Shown here piece after piece: positions 8,621 to 17,405 of a stretch of 56,875 nt of DNA (position 1 is its first letter; every line of letters starts with the position of its first letter). A model generated the notes under the pieces. That model saw only the letters and a program-made list of their open reading frames with translations, ran no database searches and was not told the origin of the DNA. The translations under genes and the position numbers were made by a program. Where the stretch lies: the NCBI RefSeq assembly GCF_934371575.1, contig NZ_CAKRNY010000021.1, positions 1 through 56,875 on the forward strand, given 5' to 3'. This stretch comes from an uncultured Blautia sp. (GTDB lineage: Bacteria; Bacillota; Clostridia; Lachnospirales; Lachnospiraceae).

Positions 8621-9406
8621 CTACACCAGCTCCTTTCGTTCGCGCAAACGATAATCGGAAGGGGATTCTCCGGTGATCTTCCGAAAAACTTTGGCGAAAT
8701 AGTGGGTGTCTTCATAGCCTACAGTCATAGCAATGTCATTGATTTTATAGTTTGTCTGAAGTAAAAGCGCTTTTGCCTTATCTACCCGGACGGTCATAAT
8801 GTAATTCATTAGGCCGATTCCTGCTGTTTTGGTAAAAAGGTTGGAAAAATATGCTTCATTGATATGATATTTGGCAGCCAGTTCCCCAAGGGTAAAACGC
8901 TGGTCGCAGTTTTGACGGATTTCTTCCATAACAAGCTGGATAATCTGCTCCCCGTTTTTCGAGGAAGCTGCCTCGGCTTCGGACCTGGAACGGGCGTTTG
9001 TCCTGGCAGCCTTTTTCTGTGCTTTTTCCTGTGTGTCTAGCCATTCCTGTATTGCTTTTCGTACTGTTTCGTTTAAAACATGTTTATCCACAGGCTTTAG
9101 AAGGTAATCCACAGCCTTATATCCCAATGCCGCTTTAACATATTGGAAATCATTGTATCCGGAAAGCATGATAAATTTGGAATCCGGTGATTTCTGGTGA
9201 AGCTGCTGGCAAAGTTCACAGCTGGTTCCATTGGGAAAACGTACATCTGATATTACGATCTCCGGTGATGCTTCCAGGAATTTTTCTTCGTATTCATTCA
9301 GTGTTCCGGCTTCCAGAACTTCTTCGAAACCAAGCTCTTCAAGATCGAGCATTTTTATAATACCTTTACGGATCCATCGTTCATCGTCTGCTACCAAAAG
9401 CTTCAT
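8621..9406 (-). CDS. Response regulator with AraC-type DNA-binding domain, YesN-like
   Basis: 261 residues. The receiver domain (about 1-120) has acidic Asp7/Asp8, phospho-acceptor Asp54 in VISDVRFP, and Lys in LLKPVD. A linker with basic residues follows, then an AraC/XylS HTH pair (about 160-255, ending DTHYFAKVFRKITGESPSDY). It is the usual partner of the kinase encoded three bases downstream. GGAAGGAG lies upstream of the ATG, and a TTGACT-17-GATAAT promoter is visible. It probably activates the permease operon and perhaps the divergent maturase. Confidence 0.93.
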   Translation of the reverse strand: MKLLVADDERWIRKGIIKMLDLEELGFEEVLEAGTLNEYEEKFLEASPEIVISDVRFPNGTSCELCQQLHQKSPDSKFIMLSGYNDFQYVKAALGYKAVDYLLKPVDKHVLNETVRKAIQEWLDTQEKAQKKAARTNARSRSEAEAASSKNGEQIIQLVMEEIRQNCDQRFTLGELAAKYHINEAYFSNLFTKTAGIGLMNYIMTVRVDKAKALLLQTNYKINDIAMTVGYEDTHYFAKVFRKITGESPSDYRLRERKELV

Positions 9407-9442
9407 GTTTCAGGTCTCCTTCCCCCTTGCATTTTTACAAAT

Positions 9443-9471
9443 ATTATCCCAAAATTTCGGAAAAAAGTCAA
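9443..9471 (-). promoter_or_regulatory. Sigma-A promoter of the two-component operon
   Basis: Minus-sense TTGACT (9471-9466), a 17-base spacer and GATAAT (9448-9443), about 37 bases before the regulator ATG. It lies back to back with the maturase promoter; the two -35 boxes are 18 bases apart. Confidence 0.65.
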
Positions 9472-9489
9472 ACAACAGTCATACTCTTC

Positions 9490-9518
9490 TTGCTATTTTC
9501 CGACATGAGTTTTATACT
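9490..9518 (+). promoter_or_regulatory. Sigma-A promoter of the sulfatase-maturase gene
   Basis: TTGCTA (9490-9495), 17-base spacer, TATACT (9513-9518), about 40 bases before the ATG at 9559. Confidence 0.6.
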
Positions 9519-9558
9519 TGGAAGTGAGAATTGTTTCTCTCGAAAGGAGTTTTTAATT

Positions 9559-10680
9559 ATGCCGCCGATCAGTGTACTTTTAAAGCCATCTTCCAGTCTT
9601 TGCAATATGAGCTGTGATTATTGCTTTTATTGTGACGAAGCAGATAAAAGAGAAATTGCTTCTTATGGCTTCATGGAGGAAGACACCCTGAAAAATGTGA
9701 TCCGACGGACGCTTCTTAAGGCGGAGGGCAGTGCGGCCTATGCTTATCAGGGAGGGGAACCGACTCTTCGGGGGCTGGATTTTTTTCGGAAGGCTGTGGA
9801 ATATCAGAAGCAGTATAATAAAAATCGGGTTTCCGTATCCAATGCACTTCAGACCAACGGTTATGCGTTGGATGAAGAATGGTGCCGGTTTTTAGGGGAA
9901 AATCATTTCCTGGTGGGACTTTCTGTTGACGGAACAGAAGAAATCCATGATGCCCATCGTCATGACAGAGCGGGGAACGGGACATATGCCAGAGTGAGAC
10001 AGGCTGCCCGGCTTATGGACCGGTATCAGGTTGACTATAACATTCTTACTGTCGTTACCTCGGACGTGGCAGAACACATTGAGGAGATTTATGAAGAATA
10101 TAGAAGGAACGGATGGGGCTATCAGCAGTATATTCCCTGTCTGGATCCAATGGGGGAGGGGCACGGAAACAGTCCTTATGCGCTGACACCGGAGCAGTAT
10201 GGTTCCTTCCTGATCCGGCTTTTCCGCCTTTGGTACCGGGATCTTCAAAATGGCTGTCAGCCGTTTATCCGTACCTTTGAAAACTATGTGGCCCTGGCTG
10301 CCGGCTATCAGGCTGAGGTTTGTGAACAGCGGGGACTCTGTGGGATTCAGTATGTGGTGGAAGCTGACGGAAGCGTTTACCCCTGTGACTTTTATATGCT
10401 GGATGAGTATCGCCTGGGAAATTTCAATCAGGATTTTCTGGAAACCATTGATAAAAAAAGAGAGGAAATCGGATTCATCAGCCGTTCACGAAATATTTCA
10501 GAGGACTGTATGAGCTGTCCTCACTATAAGCTTTGCAGGGGTGGCTGTCAGAGAAACCGTGATCCCGAACCGGAAAGCGGACGGTACAGGAATTATCTTT
10601 GCCGGGGATATCGAAGATTTTTTGATGTATGCGGTGGTGCGATTCGGGCGATTGTCTCTGAATTGAATGCTTTAAGATGA
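9559..10680 (+). CDS. Anaerobic sulfatase-maturating enzyme (radical SAM)
   Basis: 373 residues. It converts the active-site Cys (or Ser) of sulfatases to formylglycine without oxygen. The radical SAM motif CNMSCDYC is at residues 15-22, YQGGEPT at about 63-69 and SVDGTEEIHDAHR follows. The C-terminal SPASM-type cysteines (CEQRGLCG, CDFYMLDEYRLGN, CMSCPHYKLCRGGC, YLCRGY) hold two more Fe-S clusters. The start at 9559 is chosen for AAAGGAG about nine bases upstream; in-frame sequence further 5' is non-coding and holds the promoter. It is divergent from the two-component operon and is the expected partner of the Cys-type sulfatase at 1805-3298. Confidence 0.94.
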   Translation: MPPISVLLKPSSSLCNMSCDYCFYCDEADKREIASYGFMEEDTLKNVIRRTLLKAEGSAAYAYQGGEPTLRGLDFFRKAVEYQKQYNKNRVSVSNALQTNGYALDEEWCRFLGENHFLVGLSVDGTEEIHDAHRHDRAGNGTYARVRQAARLMDRYQVDYNILTVVTSDVAEHIEEIYEEYRRNGWGYQQYIPCLDPMGEGHGNSPYALTPEQYGSFLIRLFRLWYRDLQNGCQPFIRTFENYVALAAGYQAEVCEQRGLCGIQYVVEADGSVYPCDFYMLDEYRLGNFNQDFLETIDKKREEIGFISRSRNISEDCMSCPHYKLCRGGCQRNRDPEPESGRYRNYLCRGYRRFFDVCGGAIRAIVSELNALR

Positions 10681-10832
10681 ATTTTGAATTTTCTGTAAAA
10701 TAAGTAAGATACAAGTAGAAATACATCTTTACAAGTGCTATATTATATTTAACCAATTCCAGTGGTAAAGCAAATCTGGAATATCAGTTTGATGTGATAA
10801 GATGAGAAAATAAAGTTGAGGAGGAAATAAAT

Positions 10833-11531
10833 ATGCTTGAGAAATTAAAAGAAGAAGTTTATAAAGCAAATATGGATCTGCCGAAATATGGTCTGGTAAC
10901 CTTCACCTGGGGTAATGTAAGCGGAATCGACCGTGAGAAGGGTCTTTTTGTAATTAAACCAAGCGGTGTGGAGTATGATATGCTGACGCCGGACGATATG
11001 GTTGTTGTAGATCTTGAGGGCAATAAGGTTGAAGGAAAGTATAATCCGTCATCCGATACACCAACTCATGTGGTTCTGTATAATGCATTCCCGAAGGTTG
11101 GCGGAATCGTACATACTCATTCTTCCTGGGCGACCAGCTGGGCACAGGCAGGACGTGCGATCCCATGCTATGGAACTACTCATGCAGATTACATCTACGG
11201 TGAGGTTCCCTGCGTACGCAATCTGGATAAGAGCGAGATCGCAGAAGCATATGAGAAGAACACAGGTATTCTCATTGCAGATTATTTCAAAAAGAGAGAT
11301 TATGAGGCTGTGCCGGCAGTTCTTTGCAAAAACCATGGACCGTTTACATGGGGTAAGGATGCCCATGAGGCAGTTCATAACGCTGTGGTTCTGGAAGAGG
11401 TTGCAAAGATGGCTTCCCGCTGTGAGCTGATCAATCCTGATGTGAAGCCTGCGCCACAGGAGCTTCAGGATAAGCATTATTACAGAAAGCATGGCGCGAA
11501 TGCTTACTATGGACAGGAAACAATTATATGA
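10833..11531 (+). CDS. araD: L-ribulose-5-phosphate 4-epimerase
   Basis: A 232-residue class II aldolase/epimerase fold enzyme that makes D-xylulose 5-phosphate from L-ribulose 5-phosphate. Zinc ligands lie in [15 protein letters not shown] (about 90-104) and later in [21 protein letters not shown] is typical of AraD and its homologues UlaF and SgbE. A GAGGAGG ribosome site stands before the ATG. The gene is alone, with no araA or araB next to it, between the maturase and a convergent GH3 operon. A role in pentose use is likely; use in the ascorbate/L-xylulose route cannot be excluded. Confidence 0.9.
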   Translation: MLEKLKEEVYKANMDLPKYGLVTFTWGNVSGIDREKGLFVIKPSGVEYDMLTPDDMVVVDLEGNKVEGKYNPSSDTPTHVVLYNAFPKVGGIVHTHSSWATSWAQAGRAIPCYGTTHADYIYGEVPCVRNLDKSEIAEAYEKNTGILIADYFKKRDYEAVPAVLCKNHGPFTWGKDAHEAVHNAVVLEEVAKMASRCELINPDVKPAPQELQDKHYYRKHGANAYYGQETII

Positions 11532-11582
11532 AGATTGCGGGAGCGCAAAGCACGTAGCAATCTGGTATCAAATGAGTGTTAA

Positions 11583-11638
11583 AAAACTCCCGACAGGGGA
11601 AAGGCTGATCGCCTTATCCTCTGCCGGGAGTTCTTTTT
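11583..11638. terminator. Terminator between convergent araD and GH3 genes
   Basis: AACTCCCG at 11584 pairs with CGGGAGTT near 11632. An inner stem GGGGAAAGGC/GCCTTATCCTC and a TTCTTTTTG tail on the plus strand complete it. The mirrored A-rich side (TTAAAAAA before the stem) makes it usable from the other strand as well. Confidence 0.7.
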
Positions 11639-11650
11639 GAATGTTGATGA

Positions 11651-13753
11651 TCAGATTCGGTTCAAGTCAATCTCTGCAGGTTTTATGCCTGTAAGCTCTA
11701 TGCTTCGTTCATCAGGCTGACTGCAGCCTGCGTAAATTCTGAAGTGGGTTCCATCTTCTTTTCTTACTCCGTTTTCATCTACAACTGTAAATGCCCTGGG
11801 GGAAAGTGTAAGAGTAATGGTTTTTGTTTCTCCTGCTTTTAGGAAAACAGGAGAAAATGCGGCGAGCTCCGGATTTTTTACTGCAAGTGGGGAATCTGTA
11901 TTTTTTACATATATCTGGACAACATCACGGGTATCAACCTGGCTCTGGTTTGTGACGGAGGCATGGATCACCACTGGTTCTCCGTTTTTGGCAGCTTTTG
12001 CAGAGGCTTGTGTTACCACAACTTTTCCATAAGTCAGTCCGTATCCAAATGGGAACTGTGCTTTGTTCTCCATGTATCGGTAAGTGCGTCCCTTCATGGC
12101 ATAATCGGTGAAATCCGGAAGTTCTTCCAGTGTTTCGTAGAAGGTAACCGGAAGCTTGCCGGAAGGGGAAACTTCTCCGAATAAAACTCTGGCAGCAGCT
12201 TTTCCTCCTTCGGCACCAGGATACCACAGTACCATTACTGCATCAAAATGTTCTGCAGCGTAGGAGAGATCAATGTCGCTTCCTGCCATTAAGCAGAGAA
12301 TAACAGGCTTTCCTGAAGCAGCCATGGCTTCCATCAGATCCAGCTGCACCTGGGGAAGCTTCAGCGTTTCTTTATCGCCGGATGCGTAGCTGTTTCCGGT
12401 GTCCCCTTCTTCGCCCTCCAGTGTCTCGTCAAGTCCTACACAGAGAATTACAATATCGCTGTTTGCGGCAACAATTTTTGCTTCTGCAAGTCTGTCCTGT
12501 GTAAGGGCAAGATGCTCGGTGCGGTCGCGGAAAAGATCACAGCCTACAGAGGTCAGGACGCGTACCTTATCGCCGAGGTAATCCTGAATGCCTTCCTGGA
12601 TGGTGCAGTAGCGGGATGCGGTGCCGTGGTAGTTTCCTACCAGAGCCGTGCGGCTGTCAGCGTTTGGTCCTACGATTCCAATGGTTTTGATTTTGTCCTT
12701 TTGTAATGGGAGGATTCCGTTGTTTTTCAAAAGCACAAAGCTTTCTTCCGCTGCTTTCTGGGAAAGTGCCAGATGATCCGGCGATTCTACTTCTGAATAT
12801 GGAATCTTATCATATTCTGTTTCTTCAAATAATCCCAGCATGTATCTGGTGGTGAAAAGGCGGATGGCAGATTCTGTAATGGTTTCTTCTGTGATAAGTC
12901 CTTTTTCATATGCTTTCAAAATGTGAAGATAAGTGTTTCCACAGTTCAGGTCGCAGCCGTTGTTTAGTGCCAGTGCGGCAGATTCAGCGGGAGTGTCCGT
13001 TACCATGTGGTGTTCGTGGAAATCCCGGATTGCCCAGCAGTCGGAAACGAAATATCCCTGGAAGCCCCAGTCGCCACGAAGCTTTTTCTGAAGTGTGGGA
13101 CTTCCGCAGCATGGCTCTCCATTTGTACGGTTGTATGCGCCCATGAAGCCTTCTACATTGGCTTCTTTTGTTAATGCTTCAAATGCAGGCAGGTAGGTTT
13201 CTTCCATATCCTTCGGGGAAGCAATGGCATCAAATTCATGACGGATGGCTTCCGGCCCGGAGTGCACTGCAAAGTGCTTGGCGCAGGCAGCGGCTTTCAT
13301 AACTTCGCCATCGCCTTGGAGCCCTTTTACAAAAGCTACTCCAAGCTCCCTTGTAAGATAGGGATCTTCGCCATAAGTTTCATGTCCGCGCCCCCATCTT
13401 GGATCGCGGAAAATATTTACGTTTGGTGACCAGAAGGTAAGACCTTTGTAAATGTCACGGTCTTCTTCCTGGGAATATGCATTGTATTTGGCGCGTCCCT
13501 CTGTGGCTGCGGTATCTGCGATTTTTCCCAGAAGTTCTGCGTCAAAAGTGGCACCAAGGCCGATTGCCTGTGGAAAAATAGTGGCCTGTCCGGCGCGGGC
13601 AACTCCGTGGAGTGCTTCATTCCACCAGTTATAGGCTGGAATGCCCAGACGTTTGATCGCAGGAGCATCATAACGCAGCTGACCTGCTTTTTCTTCTAAA
13701 GTCATCTTGCTGACCAGTTCGGTTGCTTTTTTTCGAGCCTCTTCTCTATTCAT
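11651..13753 (-). CDS. Glycoside hydrolase family 3 (beta-xylosidase/beta-glucosidase)
   Basis: 700 residues without signal peptide, so intracellular. The N-terminal TIM barrel carries KHFA at about 159-162 and the nucleophile Asp238 in FVSDCW. The alpha/beta sandwich follows (about 350-570), then a C-terminal fibronectin III-like domain (about 595-690). YNWWNEALHGVAR and the SDC variant of the nucleophile motif are common in beta-xylosidase-type GH3 members. It is the last gene of an operon after a binding protein and two permeases, 17 bases behind the MalG-type gene. It probably splits imported beta-linked xylo- or gluco-oligosaccharides. Confidence 0.92.
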   Translation of the reverse strand: MNREEARKKATELVSKMTLEEKAGQLRYDAPAIKRLGIPAYNWWNEALHGVARAGQATIFPQAIGLGATFDAELLGKIADTAATEGRAKYNAYSQEEDRDIYKGLTFWSPNVNIFRDPRWGRGHETYGEDPYLTRELGVAFVKGLQGDGEVMKAAACAKHFAVHSGPEAIRHEFDAIASPKDMEETYLPAFEALTKEANVEGFMGAYNRTNGEPCCGSPTLQKKLRGDWGFQGYFVSDCWAIRDFHEHHMVTDTPAESAALALNNGCDLNCGNTYLHILKAYEKGLITEETITESAIRLFTTRYMLGLFEETEYDKIPYSEVESPDHLALSQKAAEESFVLLKNNGILPLQKDKIKTIGIVGPNADSRTALVGNYHGTASRYCTIQEGIQDYLGDKVRVLTSVGCDLFRDRTEHLALTQDRLAEAKIVAANSDIVILCVGLDETLEGEEGDTGNSYASGDKETLKLPQVQLDLMEAMAASGKPVILCLMAGSDIDLSYAAEHFDAVMVLWYPGAEGGKAAARVLFGEVSPSGKLPVTFYETLEELPDFTDYAMKGRTYRYMENKAQFPFGYGLTYGKVVVTQASAKAAKNGEPVVIHASVTNQSQVDTRDVVQIYVKNTDSPLAVKNPELAAFSPVFLKAGETKTITLTLSPRAFTVVDENGVRKEDGTHFRIYAGCSQPDERSIELTGIKPAEIDLNRI

Positions 13754-13770
13754 AGTGTGTCTCCTCTATA

Positions 13771-14625
13771 TCAGCCCTTGACTGCGCCTGTGGTAAGACC
13801 TTCAACGATCTGATTACTGAACAGGGAGTAAACAACGACTGTAGGTGCAATTGCGATAATGATTGCGGCAAACATCTGCACGTAGTTGGTTGCGTAAGGA
13901 CCAACGAAATAGGTCAAAGTAACGGGCAGTGTCTTTTTCATAGGATCGGAAATAAATACCATGGCGAGAAGCAGCTCGTTCCAGTTGTTGATGAAGGTCA
14001 TCAGACCGGATACGAAAAATCCTGTTCTGCAAAGAGGCAGTGCGATCTTGAAAAAGCAGCCGTAGATTCCGCAGCCGTCAATGGCAGCAGCTTCGAACAT
14101 TTCTCCTGGCATGGAACGGAAAAATCCGGTAAGCAGGAAAATGGTCATTGGCAGGGAGAATGTGATATAGGGAATCATCAATCCACCCTGGGAGTTGGTA
14201 AGTCCAAGCTTGGCAAATCTTACAAAAAGAGGAATCAGAACACAGTGTACCGGAACCATCATTCCGATAAGGAAGAAGGTGTGCATGAACTCTGATAATT
14301 TCCAGCGCATTCTGGCAATGGCGAAAGCTGCCATTGCGCCAAAGAAAAGGCTGACAATCAGTGTAACGCCGCAGACAAAAACGGAGTTTATAAGGGCGGT
14401 GCCAAGTTTTCCCATCTGCCATGCCTGCTGATAGTTTTCAAAATGGAAGACCTCCGGCAGGGAAAAAGGTGCAGACATAACACCGGCATTATCCTTAAGG
14501 GATACAGATAACATCCACAGAAGGGGAGCCAGGTAAATAACTGCCAGGATCACCAGCAGGATATAAATAACTACGATTACCGGTTTTACCGGCTTTTTCG
14601 GAGCTTTTACTTTCACGTTGCTCAT
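13771..14625 (-). CDS. Sugar ABC transporter permease, MalG type
   Basis: 284 residues with about six spans and the EAA loop EAAAIDGCGIYGCFFKIALP. The hydrophilic N-terminus KVKAPKKPVKP leads into the first span. It lies 12 bases after the MalF-type gene with its own GGAGG. It works with 14638-15525 and the binding protein 15683-16975. The ATPase is not encoded here. Confidence 0.92.
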   Translation of the reverse strand: MSNVKVKAPKKPVKPVIVVIYILLVILAVIYLAPLLWMLSVSLKDNAGVMSAPFSLPEVFHFENYQQAWQMGKLGTALINSVFVCGVTLIVSLFFGAMAAFAIARMRWKLSEFMHTFFLIGMMVPVHCVLIPLFVRFAKLGLTNSQGGLMIPYITFSLPMTIFLLTGFFRSMPGEMFEAAAIDGCGIYGCFFKIALPLCRTGFFVSGLMTFINNWNELLLAMVFISDPMKKTLPVTLTYFVGPYATNYVQMFAAIIIAIAPTVVVYSLFSNQIVEGLTTGAVKG

Positions 14626-14637
14626 TTTTCCACCTCC

Positions 14638-15525
14638 TTATGATTCGTAAGTTTCTACTTTAATGATTTTCTTTACCAGAAGGGTTACCAGCAGACAGAG
14701 CACCAGTAATACTACGGAAATGGCGCTGGCATAGCCATACTTGAAGTAGTTAAAGCCTTCTGCGTAAAGTTCGGTTGCAAGGACTTCTGTTCTGTGGTTC
14801 GGACCACCCTGAGTCATGTTGTAAACCAGGTCGAAGAACTTCAGGGAACCGATACAGTTCAGGGAAAGTGATGTGATCATCATTGGTTTGATCAGCGGAA
14901 GGGTAATATAGCGGAATGCTTTTACCTTTGACGCGCCGTCTATATAGGAAGCTTCATAGATATCACGGGAAATTCCGGTGATCTGTGCCATATAAAGCAT
15001 CATGTTCTGACCAAGGTACTGCCACAGGGCAACAAATGCGATAACCCACATTGGAAGTACAATAAATCCGGTAGAGTCCATCAGCCACAGCGGGCCTTCA
15101 ATGCCGAATTTTGCAAGCAGATTGTTGATACCGATTCTCGGATTGAAAAGGAAGGACCAGAGAAGTCCAAGTGCTGCTGAGGAAAGTACGCATGGAAGGT
15201 AATAAATGTTCTTGAAAATGTTGCGGCCTTTCGGGATGTTGGTGAGCATAACAGCAAGTAAAAGACCGAAGATCTGCTGTGTGACTGCTGAAAAGATCAT
15301 GAAAAAGATGGAGTTTTTCAGGGCAATACGGAATGTGGCGTCACCGAAAAACAGTTTCTTATAGTTTTTTAATCCCACAAATTCAGGGGGTGTAAGTGCT
15401 GCGTAATCGCAGAGTGAGTAGTAAACCATCTGTACTGTCGGGATGATCAGGACCAGAAGGAACATGATCAGCGCCGGGGCGATAAATACGAAAATGGCTT
15501 TTTTGTCGCGCAGAATTTTATCCAT
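14638..15525 (-). CDS. Sugar ABC transporter permease, MalF type
   Basis: 295 residues. The first span is FVFIAPALIMFLLVLIIPTV and the EAA loop is EASYIDGASKVKAFRYITLP. TQGGPNHRTEVLATELY is the usual segment before the last span in this subfamily. It follows the binding-protein gene after a strong hairpin, so permease mRNA should be less abundant than binding-protein mRNA. Confidence 0.92.
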   Translation of the reverse strand: MDKILRDKKAIFVFIAPALIMFLLVLIIPTVQMVYYSLCDYAALTPPEFVGLKNYKKLFFGDATFRIALKNSIFFMIFSAVTQQIFGLLLAVMLTNIPKGRNIFKNIYYLPCVLSSAALGLLWSFLFNPRIGINNLLAKFGIEGPLWLMDSTGFIVLPMWVIAFVALWQYLGQNMMLYMAQITGISRDIYEASYIDGASKVKAFRYITLPLIKPMMITSLSLNCIGSLKFFDLVYNMTQGGPNHRTEVLATELYAEGFNYFKYGYASAISVVLLVLCLLVTLLVKKIIKVETYES

Positions 15526-15595
15526 AATATCTCCTTCCGTCGAATGTCTGGTGAGACGAGCCAGCTTAAAAATCTCTGGCGCGTGTCAGTCTTTA

Positions 15596-15640
15596 GATAA
15601 AAAACTGCCGCGGAACATGCCTTAGTCCGTTCCGCGGCAG
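15596..15640 (-). terminator. Terminator-like hairpin between binding protein and permeases
   Basis: Arms 15605-15616 and 15629-15640 form a perfect 12-base stem (CTGCCGCGGAAC/GTTCCGCGGCAG) with a 12-base loop. In the minus sense it is followed by TTTTTT. It stands inside the operon, so it probably lets a fraction of transcripts pass and sets the ratio of binding protein to permeases. Confidence 0.8.
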
Positions 15641-15682
15641 CCATGTGCCTGGGTTTATAACTTATTTTTTATAAGGGAGGAT

Positions 15683-16975
15683 TTATTCCCAAACATTTTC
15701 CTCATAGAATGTCTGTACGGTCTGGAATGCTTCTTCAGGTGTCTGGTTTCCAAGGAAGATGTCAACCATTGCGTTATCGAAGCAGTCACCAGCTTCTACA
15801 GATGCAAGGGACTCATTGTAGAATCCGAAAGTACCGGTTGCTTTTGCCATAATATCCTGAACATATTTCAGCTGTGCAGGAGCCTTGTCATAGTCAATCT
15901 CAAGGTCTTTGATGATTGGGAACTTGCCGCCGACTTCTGCTGTATATTTCTGGGCTGTCTCGTCTGTGAACATCTTCATAAGGGCGATAGCTGCGTCCTG
16001 ATGCTCTGTTGTGGAGCTCATAAGCAGGTTATCTGTCTTAACGATCATACGGTTCGGGTCGTTTGCGCCATCGATTCCAGGGAACTGGAATACACCACAT
16101 TTGGACTCGAAGTCTGGATTGTTACCATTGATCTGCGCGATTGCCCAGGAACCCTGAACCAGCATAGCTGCTTCGCCGTTATAGAAAGCTGCTGTAGCCT
16201 GGTCGTTGGAATCTCCAGCTGCTGTAGCCTGGAAATACTGGGAAAGTTCTTTTAACTTGGTACCTGCTTCAATGCAGTTCTCGTCTGTCCAGTTAGCGGT
16301 ATGGTCTGCGATAGCTGCAAGGTCAACGCCCTGGCGGTCACACAGATAACCAGCGATCATGGATAAGCACCATGCGGTACCTGCGGAGCAGGAGATTGGT
16401 GTGTAGCCAGCATCCTGAAGCTTCTGGCATGCAGCGATCAGTTCGTCGTATGTGGTAGGAACTTCAACGCCAGCGCTCTCGAACATCTCTGTGTTATAGT
16501 AAACACAAGCTGCTGCGAAGTTGGTAGGAACTGCCATGATCTTTCCATCATAGGTCATTCTCTCGAAGATACCATCTGTGAAGGATGCGTACCAGTCTGG
16601 CTCCTGATTCTCAAGGATATCGGTAAGATCTGCTGCTGCGCCTGCATTTACATACACGTCCATGTTCGGGCCAGGGTTACAGATGTAAACATCCGGTGTC
16701 TGTCCGGCTGCGATCAGCGCATTCAGCTTGCCATCATACTCTTCCAGGTTGGTGGTGATCGGAGTTACGTGATATTTGCCATCGTACTCTTCGTTGAAAC
16801 GATCAATGACGTCTTTATAACCTTTGGAAATAAGATCTTCCGTAGCTTCCAGGTCATCCCAGAACATCCATGTGATTTCTTCAACATCATCAGCGTAAAC
16901 CGGTACAGAGGTAACCAGTGTTCCAGCTGCCATTGCTGCAGCCATTAATATTGAAAGTGCTCGTTTCTTGTTCAT
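15683..16975 (-). CDS. Extracellular sugar-binding protein of ABC importer
   Basis: A 430-residue family 1 solute-binding protein. The signal peptide of residues 1-28 ends VYADD (signal peptidase I type) and has no lipobox cysteine. Mature features include TPDVYICNPGPN, KLQDAGYTPISC and GEAAMLVQGSWA, typical for sugar binders. It is the first gene of the GH3 operon, with AGGAGG before the ATG and a TGn-extended -10 box about 46 bases upstream. The divergent AraC-type regulator is the likely controller. Confidence 0.92.
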   Translation of the reverse strand: MNKKRALSILMAAAMAAGTLVTSVPVYADDVEEITWMFWDDLEATEDLISKGYKDVIDRFNEEYDGKYHVTPITTNLEEYDGKLNALIAAGQTPDVYICNPGPNMDVYVNAGAAADLTDILENQEPDWYASFTDGIFERMTYDGKIMAVPTNFAAACVYYNTEMFESAGVEVPTTYDELIAACQKLQDAGYTPISCSAGTAWCLSMIAGYLCDRQGVDLAAIADHTANWTDENCIEAGTKLKELSQYFQATAAGDSNDQATAAFYNGEAAMLVQGSWAIAQINGNNPDFESKCGVFQFPGIDGANDPNRMIVKTDNLLMSSTTEHQDAAIALMKMFTDETAQKYTAEVGGKFPIIKDLEIDYDKAPAQLKYVQDIMAKATGTFGFYNESLASVEAGDCFDNAMVDIFLGNQTPEEAFQTVQTFYEENVWE

Positions 16976-17021
16976 ATTGAACCTCCTTTTAAAATTTGTT
17001 GTCTCGTATTTGGTAATTCTT

Positions 17022-17027
17022 ACTATA
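17022..17027 (-). promoter_or_regulatory. Extended -10 box of the GH3 sugar operon
   Basis: The minus strand reads TGC then TATAGT, about 46 bases before the binding-protein start. The -35 region has no consensus, in line with an activated promoter. Confidence 0.45.
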
Positions 17028-17206
17028 GCAGAGATTGCCCCTGGTTTCTTTCTAATTCTTGTTATCTAACTACTAATTATTGCTATTCAAAATTGTATAA
17101 AAATAGGTACATGTCAAAATATATAATTCAAAGTATTGATATTTATACATAATAAACAAATAAATGGAAGGGCACTTTCGAAGCTTGATAGAAATTTGAC
17201 GGTGTA

Positions 17207-17235
17207 TTGCTGAATAATCAAATATTTGATATAAT
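17207..17235 (+). promoter_or_regulatory. Promoter of the AraC-type regulator gene
   Basis: TTGCTG (17207-17212), 17-base spacer, TATAAT (17230-17235). Confidence 0.5.
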
Positions 17236-17405
17236 ATACACAGATTGAAAATCGCAACTTTTGGGAATTAAAACGTAAGGATTAGAAATCATAAATATAA
17301 CGGGACATGTATGATAGAAGCATGAAAATATAAAAAAGTAATGGTGCGGAAATAAATATAGTTTGAAAACTGGAAAATTCAGTTAAGAGAAGGGTGGGAA
17401 CATGT

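Larger units (their letters stand above)
16976..17405. other. AT-rich divergent control region between binding-protein gene and AraC regulator
   Basis: 430 bases without a credible gene. On the minus side TATAGT with an upstream TG (17027-17022) is an extended -10 box for the binding-protein operon, with no clear -35. On the plus side a TTGCTG-17-TATAAT promoter (17207-17235) serves the regulator with a leader of about 165 bases. I see no obvious operator repeat between them, although AraC-type sites are often poorly conserved. Confidence 0.55.

Noticed and set aside
9427..9558. N-terminal extension of the sulfatase maturase from an upstream start
   Set aside because: The 44 extra codons cover both divergent promoters; the ATG at 9559 has a proper ribosome site and gives the usual family start.
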